Source of the DNA: Ovis canadensis
Lineage: Eukaryota; Chordata; Mammalia; Artiodactyla; Bovidae
Direction of reading: 5' to 3'
DNA length: 64,000 nt
Assembly: GCF_042477335.2 (NCBI RefSeq)
Contig: NC_091245.1
Coordinates: 226,609,501 to 226,673,500 of the forward strand
The notes under the pieces are model-generated. The model saw only the letters and a list, made by a program, of their open reading frames with translations, was not told where the DNA came from and made no database searches. Below, piece by piece: positions 12,330 through 24,337 of this stretch. Positions within the stretch are counted from its first letter, which is position 1. Every line of letters begins with the position of its first letter. A program made the translations under genes and the position numbers.

Positions 12330-12700
12330 CCAGAGGTTACAATTTTTATGATTTCAATCAATATCAACTGCTTAAACCTATTTTTGATGTGGTAAAATGG
12401 GACTCTGTAATATACTATGTATCAATTTGCATTTGACTTCTTCTGCTCAACACAATTTGCATGATTCATTTATATATTTGTTCACAGCAGTAGTTCTTTA
12501 TCTTCTTTATAAATTGCAGTGAAGCATTCCATTCCAGCAATATTTTATGATGAGTTTTCTATTGTTATATTGGTTATTGTTTCATTTCCAGATTTTGTAC
12601 TACATTAATACATATTCTCATACTTTTTTAATTTTTTTTTTTTTAGTTTATACATTAATGGGTGGAATTGCCTGCTTTCTGGCAGTTTGATTCCGATCTT
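12330..12700 (-). mobile_element. Probable ancient L1M 3' UTR fragment
   Basis: In antisense it resembles the L1M block that includes attcatttatatatttgttc, gaagcattccattcc and aatgggtggaattgc. The same family is clearer at 40360-40720. The resemblance here is partial. Confidence 0.45.
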
Positions 12701-13228
12701 TGAAAGATAATTCAATACTATTTCAAGTGGGTAGTGATTTTTTGTCTTTACTTTCTGGATATTTCACTTGAAATTATCTTAATGATTTCTGTTATCCTTA
12801 TTATTTTTAAATTTCAATTTTTTGCTTTTTTAAATTTATCTTGTTTTTACTACTTTTTTTACATGAAAGTTTAAGTCATTAATTTTTATCTTTCTTCTTT
12901 TAAAAATATATATACTCTGTTTCCCTCCTAGCAATGTTTTAGGCACATCACACCTTAATCCAATTGTTTATCTTCAAATTGTGTTTCTTTTCTTTTTTAT
13001 AATTTTAATTTTTTAAACCTATTATATATTTTCTGCATTTATCCCATTGTTTGCCTTTACCACTGTTTATTTTTCCCCTTGCAGTTAATCTTTAATGTAT
13101 GTAAATCTTCTTCATCTACCTCTTTTTAACTTTACCTATCTATTTTTTGTTTCTTTTCTTTTGTCTCAACAAATTTCTTAGTTTTGTTGTCATCGCTTTA
13201 TTCCCCACTTGGCACCTTCCTTTAGTTT

Positions 13229-13339
13229 GTTTTTTTTTTTTTTTTAATTATGCACTTCATTTCTTTTTTTTTTTTAATCTGTAGTAATTTTATTTATTTT
13301 TAAAAATATGTTTATTTATTTTTAATTGGAAGCTAATTA
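13229..13339 (-). mobile_element. Very short L1 3'-end insertion
   Basis: This is an antisense L1 terminus (the reverse of taattagcttccaatt) behind a long T-rich tail. A perfect 13-bp duplication cttcctttagttt lies at 13216-13228 and 13340-13352. Only about 35 bp is L1 body; the rest is tail. Confidence 0.75.
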
Positions 13340-13708
13340 CTTCCTTTAGTTTTGTTTTCCAGTTTTTGCCTTCATTAGTTTTGTTCTTAACTGGTAAATA
13401 TAATTTTTGATTTCTTTTGTTCACTGGGTCAATCTACTGTACTTTATATTTGTTGGACTGTTTTGACTTTGCTCATGTGTATAGATGTATATGTGTATAT
13501 TCCATTATTTTAATTATTAATTGCCTGATTTTGTAATTGTCATTTGTCTAGCATTCATCTTTGGTTTCCCGTTTTCGATATTTGTTTTAATCTCGCCTAA
13601 TGCCATAACAAACCACTTGCGGAAACTTTTTTCCTGACCAGAGCTCAAGCCGTGAGCCTTTGGAGTGGGAGCACTGACTCCAAGACACTAAACTATGAGA
13701 GACTAACT

Positions 13709-14233
13709 CTCAGTTCAGTTCAGTCACTCAGTCGTGTCCGACTCTTTGCAACCTCATGAATCTCAGCATGCCAGGCCTCCCTGTCCATCACCAACTCCTG
13801 GAGTTCACTCAAATTTACATCCATTGAGTTGGTGATGCCATCCAGCCATCTCATCCCCTGGAGTCCACTTCTCCTCCTGCCCCCAATCCTTCCCAGCATC
13901 AGAGTCTTTTCCAATTAGTCAACTCTTCACATGAGGTGGCCAAAGTACTGGAGTTTCAGCTTTAGCATCATTCCTTCCAAAGAAATCCCAGGGCTGATCT
14001 CCTTCAGAATGGACTGGTTTGATCTTGCAATCCAAGGGACTCTCAAGAGTCTTCTCCAACACCACAGTTCAAAAACATCAATTCTTTTGTACTCAATCTT
14101 TTTCACAGTCCAACTCTCACATCCATACATGATGACAGGAAAAACCATAGCCTTGACTAGACGGACCTTAGTGGGCAAAGTAATGTCTCTGCTTTGGAAT
14201 ATGCTATCTAGGTTGGTCATAACTTTTCTTCCA
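13709..14233 (-). mobile_element. BovB 3' fragment inside the L1 5' UTR
   Basis: This antisense BovB runs from the terminal tcagttcagttcagtcactc at the left to aacttttcttccaag at the right. Translated on the minus strand it gives TNLDSIFQSRDITLPTKVRL and the downstream C-terminal RT region, with stops. L1 5' UTR sequence is continuous on both sides, which shows that BovB inserted after the L1. Confidence 0.93.
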
Positions 14234-14470
14234 AGTGAGTTTCAAATAAAACTCACACAAAGGAAACCACTTGAATACAAGATTTAGCATCACCCAACCA
14301 CCTGTAGCACTCTGTGAATGATGCCTCATTTAAACAACAAATAAAACAAAAATACAAACCCAATCATCAGCAGACAGGATTACTACCTCAATGAACCTTG
14401 TTCATCAGAGGAAAAACAAACAAACCACAAACAAACAAACAAAAACTCAGCACAAATCTCACCCTATATG

Positions 14471-14745
14471 CTTCTGCTAAGTCGCTTCAATTTTGTCCGA
14501 CTCTGTGCAACCCCATAGACGGCAGCCCACCAGGCTCCCCCATCCCTGGGATTCTCCAGGCAAGAACACTGGAGTGGGTTGCCATTTCCTTCTCTAATGC
14601 ATGAAAGTGGAAAGTGAAAACTGAAAGTGAAATCACTCAGTCATTTCTGATTCTTAGCAACCCCATGGACTGCAGCTTACCAGGCTCCTCCATCCATGGG
14701 ATTTACCAGGCAAGAGTACTGGAGTGGGTTGCCATTGCCTTCTCC
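14471..14745 (-). mobile_element. Bov-A2 SINE inside the L1 5' UTR
   Basis: This is an antisense dimer with a ctgctaagtcgcttcaa start and ttgccattgccttctcc end. It is flanked by a perfect 11-bp duplication caccctatatg at 14460-14470 and 14746-14756. Confidence 0.95.
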
Positions 14746-14884
14746 CACCCTATATGAAGCTTACACAAATCACTGGACCAACCTTAGGAGAGTAGAAACC
14801 AAAAGGAAGAAAGAATTCAGTTTTGAAATCTGGGAAAAGGAGACCTCAAACACAATAAATTAACAACAACAACAAAAAAGAATA

Positions 14885-15765
14885 GTGAAAAAGCAGAGAA
14901 ATACTACACAAATGAAGGAACAAACTAGAAACACAGAAGCACAGATAAATTAAGAGGAAATAGGCAAACTACCTGAAAAATAATTCAGAATAATGATAGT
15001 AAAGATGATCAAAAATCTTGAAAGCAAATGGAGAAAATGCAAGTATCAATTTAAAAGACCTAGAAGAATTAAAGAATAAACATACAGAGACAAACAACAC
15101 AATGACTAAAATTATAAATACTGTAGAAGGAATCAGTAGCAGAATATCTGAAGCAGAAGAATGAATCAGTGAACTGGAAGGCAAAATGGTGGAAATAACT
15201 TCTTAAGAGCAAAATAAAGTAAAAAGAATAAAAAGAGCAGGGGATAATCTCAGAGACCTCTGGGACAATATCAAACACATCAACATTCAATTTATAGGGG
15301 TCCCAGAAGAAGAAAGGAAAAAGATAGGGTATGAGAAGATTTTTGAAGAGAATATAGTTGAAAATTTCCCCCAACATGGAATAGGGAATAGTCAGCCAAG
15401 TCCAAGAGGCACAAAGAGTCCCATACAGGATAAACCCAAGGAGAAACATGCCAAGACACATACTAATCAAGCTAACAAAGACTAAACACAAAGAAAGAAA
15501 TTAAAAACAGCAACGGAGAAGTAACAAGGGAAACCCCATATGTTTAACAGCTGATCTTTCAGCAGATACTCTGAAGGCCAGAAGGGAATGGCAAGATATA
15601 TTTAAAGTACTGAAAGGGAAAAATCTACAGCCAAGATTACTGTACCCATAAAGGATCTCATTCAAAATTGATGGAGACATAAGTGACTTTTCAGACAAGC
15701 AAAAGTTAAGAGAATTCAGTACCACCAAACAGGCTTGACAGCACATGTTAAAGGGACTTATATAA
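14885..15765 (+). pseudogene. L1 ORF1 remnant
   Basis: ORF1p of L1 is a trimeric RNA-binding chaperone that coats L1 RNA in the cytoplasm. Here the reading frame can be followed from a GTG at 14885, where the family has ATG (inferred), to the TAA at 15763-15765 after the MLKGLI end. Recognisable segments include the coiled-coil portion encoded by aaacatacagagacaaacaa and the RRM-like part encoded around ccagaagaagaaaggaaaaa. Also recognisable is the C-terminal part around gctgatctttcagcagatac. Stops and small indels interrupt all frames, so no protein of family length (about 290-300 residues) could be made. Confidence 0.82.
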
Positions 15766-15824
15766 TCAAGAAATGCAAGAAAAGAAAAAAAGATCTACAA
15801 AATCAACTCCAAGCAATTAAGAAA

Positions 15825-18800
15825 ATGGCAATAGGAACATATATATCAATAATTACTCTAAATGTAAACGCATTAAGTGTTCCAACCAAAAGACACCGAC
15901 TGGCTGCATAAATACCAAAACAAGACCCATATATATGCTGTCTACAAGAAACCCACTTCAGACCTCAAGATACATATAGACTGAAAGTGAGAGGATGGAA
16001 AAATATATTCCATGCAAATGGGAAGCAAAAGAAAGCAGGAGTAACAATCCTCATATTGGACAAAATAGAACTTAAAGAAGATTGCAAGAGATAAGGAAGG
16101 ACACTGCATAATGATCAAGGGATCAATCCAAGAGGAAGACATAACAATTGTAAATATCTGTGCACCCAACATATAAGCACCTCAATATGTAAGACAAACA
16201 CTAATAGACATAAAAGAAGAAATTGACAGTAACACAATAACAGGAGGAGACTTTAACACCCCACTCACACCAATGGCCAGATCATGAAAAGAGAAAATTA
16301 ATAAGGAAACACGTCTTAATTGATACATTAGATGAGATAAATCTCATTGATATCTTCAGGACATTCCATCCAAATGCAGAAGAATACACATTCTTCTCAA
16401 GTGCACATGGAACATTCTCTATGATAGACCGCATCTTGGGTCACAGATCAAATCTCAGTAAATTTAAGAAAATTGAAATCATATCAAGAATCTCCTCTGA
16501 CCACAAGAAAGAGACTAGATATGAGACTGAGACTAGATATCAATTATAAGAAAAAAAACTATGAGAAACACAACAAATGGAGATTAAAAAACACATTTCT
16601 AAAAGCCAACTGGTTACTGCAGAAATAAAAAGATAAATTTAAAAAATTCAAGACACAAATGATGATGAAAACACAACAACTCAAAGCCTATTGGATGTAG
16701 CAAGGGCAGTTCTGGGAGAGAAGTTAATAGCAATACAATCCTACCTCAAGAAACAAGAAAACATTCAATAGATAACCTAACTTTACACCTAAAACAACTG
16801 GAGAAAGAAGAACAAAACCGCCCAAATTAGTAGAAGGAAAGAAATCATAAAGATCTGAGCAGAAGTAAATGAAAAATAAATGAAATAAACAATAGTAAAG
16901 ATTAATAGAACTAAAAGCTGATTCTTTGAGAGAATAAACAAAATTGACAAACCTTTAGCCAGACTCATCAGGAAAAAAAAAAGAGAGAATAATCAAATCA
17001 ACAAAATTAGCAATGAAATAAGAAGGTTACAACAGACAAGTAGAAATACAAAAGATTATAAGAGACTATCATGTGCAACTGTATGGAAATAAAATGGATA
17101 ACCTGGAAGAAATGAACAGATTCTTAGAAAAGTTCAATCTTCCATAACTGAACCAGGAATAAATAGGAAATATGATAAACCCAATTACAAGCACTGAAAT
17201 TGAAGCTGTGATCAAACATCTCCCAAAAAACTGAATCCCAGGACCAGATGGCTTCACAGGACTGAGAATTGTATCAAACATCTAGTGAAGACCTAATGCT
17301 TCTCCTTCTAAAACTCTTTCAAAAATTGCAGAGAAAAGAACACTTCCAAGCTCATTCTATGAGGCCACCATCTCCCTGATACCAATCTCAGACAAAGACA
17401 ATACAAAAAGGAAAGCTACAGACCAATATCACTGATGAACATAGATGCAAAAGTTTTCAACAAAATTTTAGCAAACAGAATTCAGTAACACATCAAAAAA
17501 CTCATACACCATGCTCAAGTTGGATTTATCCCAGGGATGCAAGTATTCTTCAATATATGCAAGTCAATCAATGTGATACACTATACTAACAAATTGAAAG
17601 ATAAAAATCATATGATAATCTCAATAGATGCAGAGAAAGCCTTTGACAAAATTCAGCATTCATTTATGATTAAAGCTTTTCAAAATATGGGCATAGAAGG
17701 AGCCTACCTCAACATGCATGCTAAGTTGCTTTAGTCATGCCTGACTCTGCATGACCCTATGGACAGCAGCCCATCAGGCTCCTCTGTCCTTTGGATTCTT
17801 CAGGCAAGAATACTGGAGTGGGTTGTCATTTCTTTCTCCAATGCATACATGCATACTAAGGCGCTTCAGTTATATCTGACTCTGTGCGATGCCATGGACA
17901 GCAGCTCACCTGGCTCCTCTGTCTACGGGATTCTCTAGGCAAGAATACTGGAGTGGATTGCCATTTCCTTCTCCAACCTCAACATAGTAAAGGCCATATA
18001 TGATATCCTATAGCTAGCATTATTCTCAATAATGAAAAACTGAAAGCATGTCCCCTAAGATCAGAATCACGACAAGGGTCTCTACTTTCACCACTGTTAT
18101 TCAACATAGGTTTGGAAGTCCTAGCTACAGCAATCAGAGAGGAAAAAGAAATAAAAGGAATCCAGATTGGAAAAGAAGTAAAGCCCTCACTGTTTGAACA
18201 TGACATGATACTGTATATACAAAATCCTAAACATAGTATCAGAAAATTACTAGAGATAATCAGTGAATTTATTAAAGTTGCAGGATACAAAATCAATACA
18301 TAGAAATCACTTGCATTTCTATATACTAACAATGAAAAATCAGAAAGAGAAATTAAGAAATCAACCCCACTCACCATTGCAACAAAAGGAATCAAATATC
18401 TAGGGATAAACTTACCTAAGAAGACAAAAGAACAGTACACAGAAAATTATAAAACACTAATGAAAGAAATCAAAGATGATATATATATATAGCCAGATGG
18501 AGAGATATTCTATATTCCTGGGTAGGAAGAATCAATACTGTGAAAATGACTATACTACCAAATGCAATTTACAGATTCAATGAGATCCCTATCTAGTTAC
18601 CAATGGCATTTTTCACAGAACTTGAACAAAAACATTTCACAATTCATACAGCGACACAAAAGACCCTAAATAGCCAAAGCAGTCTTAAGAAAGAAGAATG
18701 GAGCTGGAGGAATCAACCTTCCTGAATTCAGATCATACTACAAAGCTATAGTCATCAGGACAGTATGGTATTGGCACAGAAATGAAAACATAGGCCAATG

Positions 18801-19899
18801 GAACAAGATCAAAATCCCAGAAATAAACCCATTCACGTATGAGCACCTTATTTTTGACGAAGGAGGCAAGAATATACAATGGGGCAAAGATAGCCTCTTC
18901 AATAAATGGTGTTTGGAAGACTGGACATTTATATGTAAAAGAATGAATTTAGAACACTTCTTCACACCATACACAAAGATAAACTAAAAATGGATTAAAG
19001 ACCAAATGTAAGACCAGAAATTATAAAACTCTTAGAGCACAACATAGGCAGAACACTCAATGACATAAATCAAAGCAAGATCCTCTATGACCCACCTCTT
19101 AGAGTAATGAAAATAAAAACAAAAGTAAACAAGTGGGACCTGATTAAACTTAAAAAGCTTTTGTACAGCAAAGGAAACTATAAATAAGGTGAAAAGACAA
19201 CCCACAGAATGGGAGAAAAGAATAGCAAATGAAACAACTGACAAAGGATTAATTTCCAAAATATACAAGTAGCTCATAGAACTTAATGCCAGAAAAACAA
19301 ACAACTCAATCAAAAAGTGGGGAAAAGACCTAAATAGACATTTCTCCCAAGAAGACATACAGATCGCTAACAAACACATGAAAAGATGCTCAACATCACC
19401 CATTATTAAAGAAATGCAAATCAAAACAACAATGAGATATCACCTTACAATGGACAGAATGGCCTTCATCAAAAAATCTACAAACAATAAATGTTTAAAC
19501 ATTCTTTCACTGTTGGTTGGAATTGTAAATTGATACAGCCACTATGGGAGACAGTATGAAGATTCCTTAAAAAACTAGGAATAAAGCCAACATACGACCC
19601 AGAAATCTCATTCCTAGGCATATACCCTGAAGAACCAGAAACTGAAAAAGACACATGTATCCCATTGTTCACTGCAGTGCTATTTACAATAGTTGGAACA
19701 TGGAAGCAACCTAGATGTCCACCTACAGATGACTGGATAAAGAAGGTGTGGTACATATACAAAATGGAATATTACTCAGCCATAAAAAGGAATGCATTTG
19801 AGTCAGTTCTGGATGAACCTAGAACCTATTATACAGAGTGAAATAAGTCAGAAAGATAAAGATAAATATCATATTATAGCACATATATACAGAATCTAG
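15825..19899 (+). pseudogene. L1 ORF2 remnant (endonuclease / reverse transcriptase)
   Basis: ORF2p supplies the AP-like endonuclease and reverse transcriptase for L1 target-primed reverse transcription. The ATG at 15825 opens MAIGTYISIITLNVN, followed within about 30 codons by a TAA (LAA-stop) where the family continues. The endonuclease region is roughly 15825-16530. The RT region includes [16 protein letters not shown] around 17625-17670. The catalytic FADD motif reads FEHD at 18193-18204, replacing Ala and the first catalytic Asp. A Bov-A2 splits the frame at 17716-17975. The Cys-rich C-terminal knuckle is deleted or degraded near 19485-19530. The end is the TAG at 19897-19899. It is clearly dead. 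Confidence 0.88.
17716..17975 (-). mobile_element. Bov-A2-like dimeric SINE inside L1 ORF2
   Basis: Two antisense Bov-A units (each containing ggctcctctgtc and gcaagaatactggagtg) are separated by tctccaatgcatac. A perfect 10-bp duplication acctcaacat lies at 17706-17715 and 17976-17985. The L1 coding sequence continues directly after the second copy. Confidence 0.95.
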
Positions 19900-20255
19900 A
19901 AGAATGGTACTGAAGAACTTATTTATATGGCACCAATGGAGAAAAAGACATAGAAAGTAGATTATGGACATGGGGAGAGGGGAGGAGAGGATGACATGTA
20001 TGGAAAGAGTTGCATAGAAACTTACATTACCATATGTAAAATATATAGCCATTGGGAAATTGCTGTATGGCTCAGAAAACTCAAACAGGGGCTCTACATC
20101 AACCTAGATAGGCAGGATGTGGAGGGAAATGGGAGGGAGGTTCAAAAGGGAGGGATATATGTATACCTATTGCTGATTCATGCTGAGATTTGACAGCAAA
20201 CAAAATTCTGTAAAGCAATTATCCTTCAATAAAAAAATAAATTAGAAAGAAAAAA

Positions 20256-20566
20256 TGTGTTTTTTATTTGTCCTTGAGTATGTGCAATTATATTAATATA
20301 GAAAAAACAAATTAGGGTTTATATCCCAAAAATATAATACACAGTATTATAAATGTCTCTTTCAGAAGAGATCTGTAAAACAAAAACAAATACATGTTTC
20401 TTTGGATCTACTACTCACCTTTACCTTCAGGGGGGAAAAAGCCATATCCAAGTAGAAATAAAAAATTAAGAAGATTGAGAGGAAAACAGAACATTGGAAA
20501 AAGTTCGTTGTGTTCAGTTTCACCAAATATATTTTGATGTAATTATGTGTGTGTCACATACTTAAT
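20256..20566. other. No recognised feature
   Basis: Unassigned AT-rich sequence 3' of the L1. Confidence 0.55.
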
Positions 20567-20764
20567 GAGCATGTAGTGTTAAGTCGTTTCAGTAATTTCT
20601 GACTCTGTGCAACCCCATGGACTGTAGCCCACAAGGCTCCTCTGCCCACGGGGTTCTCCAAGCAAGAATACTGGAGTGCATTGTCATTTCTTACTTCAGG
20701 GGATATTCTTGACCCAGAAATCAAATCTGCATATCTAACGTCTTCTGTATTTATCACCAGCACC
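20567..20764 (-). mobile_element. Bov-tA SINE
   Basis: The antisense copy contains catggactgtagcccacaag and agcaagaatactggagtgca. The tRNA-like head is strongly degraded (tctaacgtcttctgtatt). It lies within about 15 bp of an opposite-orientation copy. Confidence 0.83.
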
Positions 20765-20779
20765 AGCATAGTTATTTTT

Positions 20780-20990
20780 TCCTTCAGTTGGTGAAGGGGT
20801 AAAAGATCTGCCTACCAATGCAGGAGACACAACAGGTGTAGCTTTTGATCTCCAGATGAGGAGGATCCCCAGGAGGAGAAAATGACAACCCAATCCATTA
20901 TTCTTGCCTGGAAAATCCTATGGAAAGAGGAACCTGGTGGGCTACAGTTCATGGTGTCACAGAGTCAGACAAAACTGAGTGCACACACAC
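20780..20990 (+). mobile_element. Bov-tA SINE
   Basis: The sense copy has a head region (ttggtgaaggggtaaaagat), a body with caacccaatccattattctt and ggtgggctacagttcatg, and the end gtcacagagtcagac. It is followed by a short acacac run. Confidence 0.85.
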
Positions 20991-21814
20991 ACTGAAAAAA
21001 CAGAGATTCAGTATTATCGCATTGTACACAGTTGAAAATATAGCATTTGATTTCAGTTCCTCTGAAGTTGAAGATCATAAATTTAAGCCAAATCCCATAC
21101 ATGGCATTTTACAATCATCCCTTTGAGTATGGGCAACACTCTCTAGGTTGACTCATGTTCCTAGTATTCTCAGAGCTAATTTTGAGTCAAGATATTCTTG
21201 TGGAACAACAAATAACACTTAAAAAGTATTTCTCATGAATTCCTATTTTTTTTAACAGGAGGCAAAGATCTAAGTTAAAGAAATAAAGTTTGGTATGATT
21301 TAAGGCAAGAACAGCTGGACACATTCATTTTGTTAAAGAGATAATCCCAGAAAGCTATCATTGTACTATAATGACAGGTGCCTATTTTATTACATGAGTA
21401 AAGCTATCTTTTGATAGCTATTCCTTTATTTACTAATTCTTATATTTTTAAAATCACATGCTGTTTCATTCAGCTTTAAACATTTATATGCATTTGCAAA
21501 CATTTATATGTGCAAAACACTAAAAATTATAGAAGGAAAGGTGTCTAATTTTTGTCATAATACACCATCTTCTTGGAGGTTAAATTTAACAACATAATGT
21601 TTAAGAATATGAAAATCTTTTTTCAATTATATTATTTTAACCCTTTATCTAGTCTATGAAGTTCATTAAAAATAATAATGACTAAAATTATGGCATTTAT
21701 AAATATAATAATAAAACAATAATATCTTTTAGGTAGCAGAATCTAGGAAAATGCACCCCCTAAAACAGATGTATTTAATATTGCTAGTAGTAGCTCTAGT
21801 TACTACTACTCACT
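20991..21814. other. No recognised feature
   Basis: AT-rich sequence with no supported gene. Confidence 0.55.
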
Positions 21815-23431
21815 AAAAGATGATAGTATTAAAGTGCTGCACCCTATATGTCAGCAAATTTGGAAAATCCAGCCAAAGGACTGGAAAAGATTAGTTTTCA
21901 TCCCAGTTCCAAAGAAGGTCAGTGTTAAAGGATATTCAGTTACCAGACAATTTCACTTACTTCCCATGCTAATAAGGTTACATGTAATATCTTTCAAGCT
22001 AGGCTTCAGCAATATTTGAATGAGAACTTCCAGACGTACAAGCTGGATTTAGGAAAGGCTGAGGAACCAGAGATCAAATTACCAACATTCTTTGAATCAT
22101 ATAGAAAGCAAAGGAACTTCAAAAAAACATCAAATTCTGTTTCACTGACTACTCAAGGGCCTTTGAATGTGTGGATCACAACAAGCTGTGAAAAATTCTT
22201 CAAGAGATGGGAATACCAGACCATCTTACTTGTGTCCTGAGAAACCTGTATTCATGTCAAGAAGCAACAGTTAGAACCTTACATGGAACAACTGGCTCAA
22301 AGTTGGGAAAGGAATGTGCCAAGGCTGTATATTGTCACTCTGTTTATTTAACATCTATGCACAGTACATCATGCAAAATACCAGGCTGGATGAGTTACAA
22401 ACTGGAAGCAATATTGCTGGGAGAAATATCAACAACCTCAGATATGCAGACAATACCACTCTAAAGACAGAAAGTGAAGAATAACTAAAGAACCTCTAAT
22501 GGGTGAGAGAGGAGAGTGAAAAAGCTGTTTTAAAACTCAACATTCAAAAACTAAGATCATGGCATGTGGGTCCATCACTTCATGGTAAACACAAGGGGAA
22601 AAAGTGGAAGCAATGACAGATATTCTCTTCTTGGGTTCCAAAATCACTACAGATGGTGACTGCAGCCATGAAATTAGAGGCACTTGTTTCTTGGAAGGAA
22701 GGCTGTGGCAAACCTAATGTATGTGCTAAGTCCCTTCAATTGTGTCCAACACTTTGCAACCCACTGGACTGTAGCCCACCAGGCTCCTCTCCGTATTGAG
22801 TGGGTTTGTGTGCCCTCCTCCAGGTATTCTTCTCAACCCAAGGGCTGAATACAGGGTCTCATATTTCCTGCCTTGTCAGGCAAGATCTTTACCACAAGAG
22901 CCACCTAGGAAGCCCATGACAAATGTAGACAGCATACTAAAAAGCAAAGACATCTCTTTGCTGACAAAGATCCATAGAGTCAAAGCTGTGACTTTCCAGT
23001 GGTCATGTATGGTGAGAATCATCATGTGAGAGTTGAACCATAAAGAAAGGTGAACACCGAAGAACTGATGCTTTCAATTTGTGGTGCTGGAGAAGACTCT
23101 TAAAAGTCCCTTGGACAACAAGGTACCCAAACCTCAGTCCTAGGGGAAGTCAAGCCTGAATATTCATTAGGAGGACTAATGCTGAAGCTCGAATAATTTG
23201 GCCACCTGATGCAAGAGTCAACTCTTTGACAAAGACCCTGATTCTGGGAATGATTGAAGGCAAAAGGAGAAGAGGGTGGCAGAGGATGAAATGGTTGGAT
23301 GGAATCACCAATTCAATGGAGATGAACTTTGGCAAACTCAATTCTAGGAGATGATGAGGGACGGGAAGTCCTGGCATGCTGCAGCTCATGGGGTTGCAAA
23401 GAGTTGGATGCAACTTAGTGACTGAATAACA
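21815..23431 (+). mobile_element. Old BovB, RT to 3' end, split by a SINE
   Basis: The sense BovB begins in the RT N-terminal region (agtgctgcaccctatatgtc). It runs through degraded RT motifs (WKIQPKDWKRLVFIPVPKK at 21855-21915) and the thumb and C-terminal region to the terminus near 23431. Numerous indels put conserved blocks in different frames, for example MGIPDHLTCVLRNLY at 22207. It is more diverged than the BovB copies at 25-28 kb and 53-60 kb, so it is older. Confidence 0.9.
22720..22914 (-). mobile_element. Bov-tA SINE inside BovB
   Basis: An antisense SINE body (actgtagcccaccaggctcc) and head (ccacaagagccacctaggaa) separates two adjacent BovB blocks (ctgtggcaaacctaatg and atgacaaatgtagacagc). 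A short duplication, aatgta, is possible at the junctions. Confidence 0.87.
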
Positions 23432-24140
23432 ACTAGTAACTCAGGTATTTATTTAGGTGTTTAAACTTCTGGAAAGTGCACCTGATCTCATATATATTTT
23501 TTTACAAATTCTATTGGTTCATGAGTCTTCATTTTAATTGCAATAAATCTTCTGCAAATCTATGTAACTTTGGAAATTATTATCCAGGCCTGGATAAAAT
23601 ATTATCCAGGAAAATATTATCATGCTAGTTTTATAGAAAATAATGTTCATTTAAGGAAAAAGTGAATTATTACCATTATTTAAAATTTCTCTGAAATTGT
23701 TATAGAATTTAAGATATAGAAATTCTTATCAATGCAAATGGAAACTGTAACTGAATAGCCAGAGTCAATTACTTTCTGAGATATTGGTGATATACAATTG
23801 TTCATACTGGTACCTTTATGGCCTTAAAGAACAAATGCTGCTTCCTGAAGAGCCAGGCTATTTCTTCACAATTTAGATTCCTTCCTCCACAAATTTGATT
23901 CAAAATCTTTTATCCCACTTTTAATGTAATAAAGTGAAAGCATAAATAGTGGAAAATTTGCATCTGTAAAGAACACTAAGAAAGAACATCATTCAGACTT
24001 CAGAAAGCTGAAAGGATTTCTTCTAAATGTGATATACAAAGTCAGGAACTAAAGGAAAGCATATAGAATTTCTTATTCTAAAAATGAAGTATATAGTTGA
24101 GAAGTGGAAAATACCCTAGTGAAAGAGGGATTATACACCT
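23432..24140. other. No recognised feature
   Basis: Unassigned AT-rich sequence. Confidence 0.55.
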
Positions 24141-24337
24141 TAATTCAGCAGTCCTCAACTATTTTGGCACCAGGGATCAGTTTCATGGAAGATCATTTTT
24201 CCACGGACAGGAGTTGGGAGGAATGGTTTCAGGATGATTCAAGTGCATTACATTTATTGTATACCTTATTTCTTTCATTATTACATCAACTCCACTTCAG
24301 ATCATCAGGCATTAGATACTGGAAGTTGGTGACCCCA
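24141..24337 (+). mobile_element. MER1-like hAT (Charlie-type) DNA transposon remnant
   Basis: The block begins cagcagtcctcaactatttt and contains ggcaccagggatcagtttc, aggatgattcaagtgcatta and atcatcaggcattagatac, and ends ggaagttggtgacccc. The two ends form imperfect terminal inverted repeats, as in the non-autonomous MER1 family. It is an old, non-coding copy. Confidence 0.68.

Larger units (their letters stand above)
12880..20255 (+). mobile_element. Near full-length degenerate ruminant L1 with nested insertions
   Basis: This sense L1 has a T-rich 5' UTR (about 12880-14884), ORF1 (14885-15765), ORF2 (15825-19899) and a 3' UTR ending near 20255 in a short A-rich tail (ttatccttcaataaaa). The exact 5' boundary is uncertain by about 150 bp. 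Four younger elements sit inside it: a 111-bp L1 tail (13229-13339), a BovB (13709-14233) and two Bov-A2 (14471-14745 and 17716-17975). Removing them leaves an L1 of roughly 6 kb, close to full length for the family. Both frames are broken many times, so it is dead. Confidence 0.85.
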
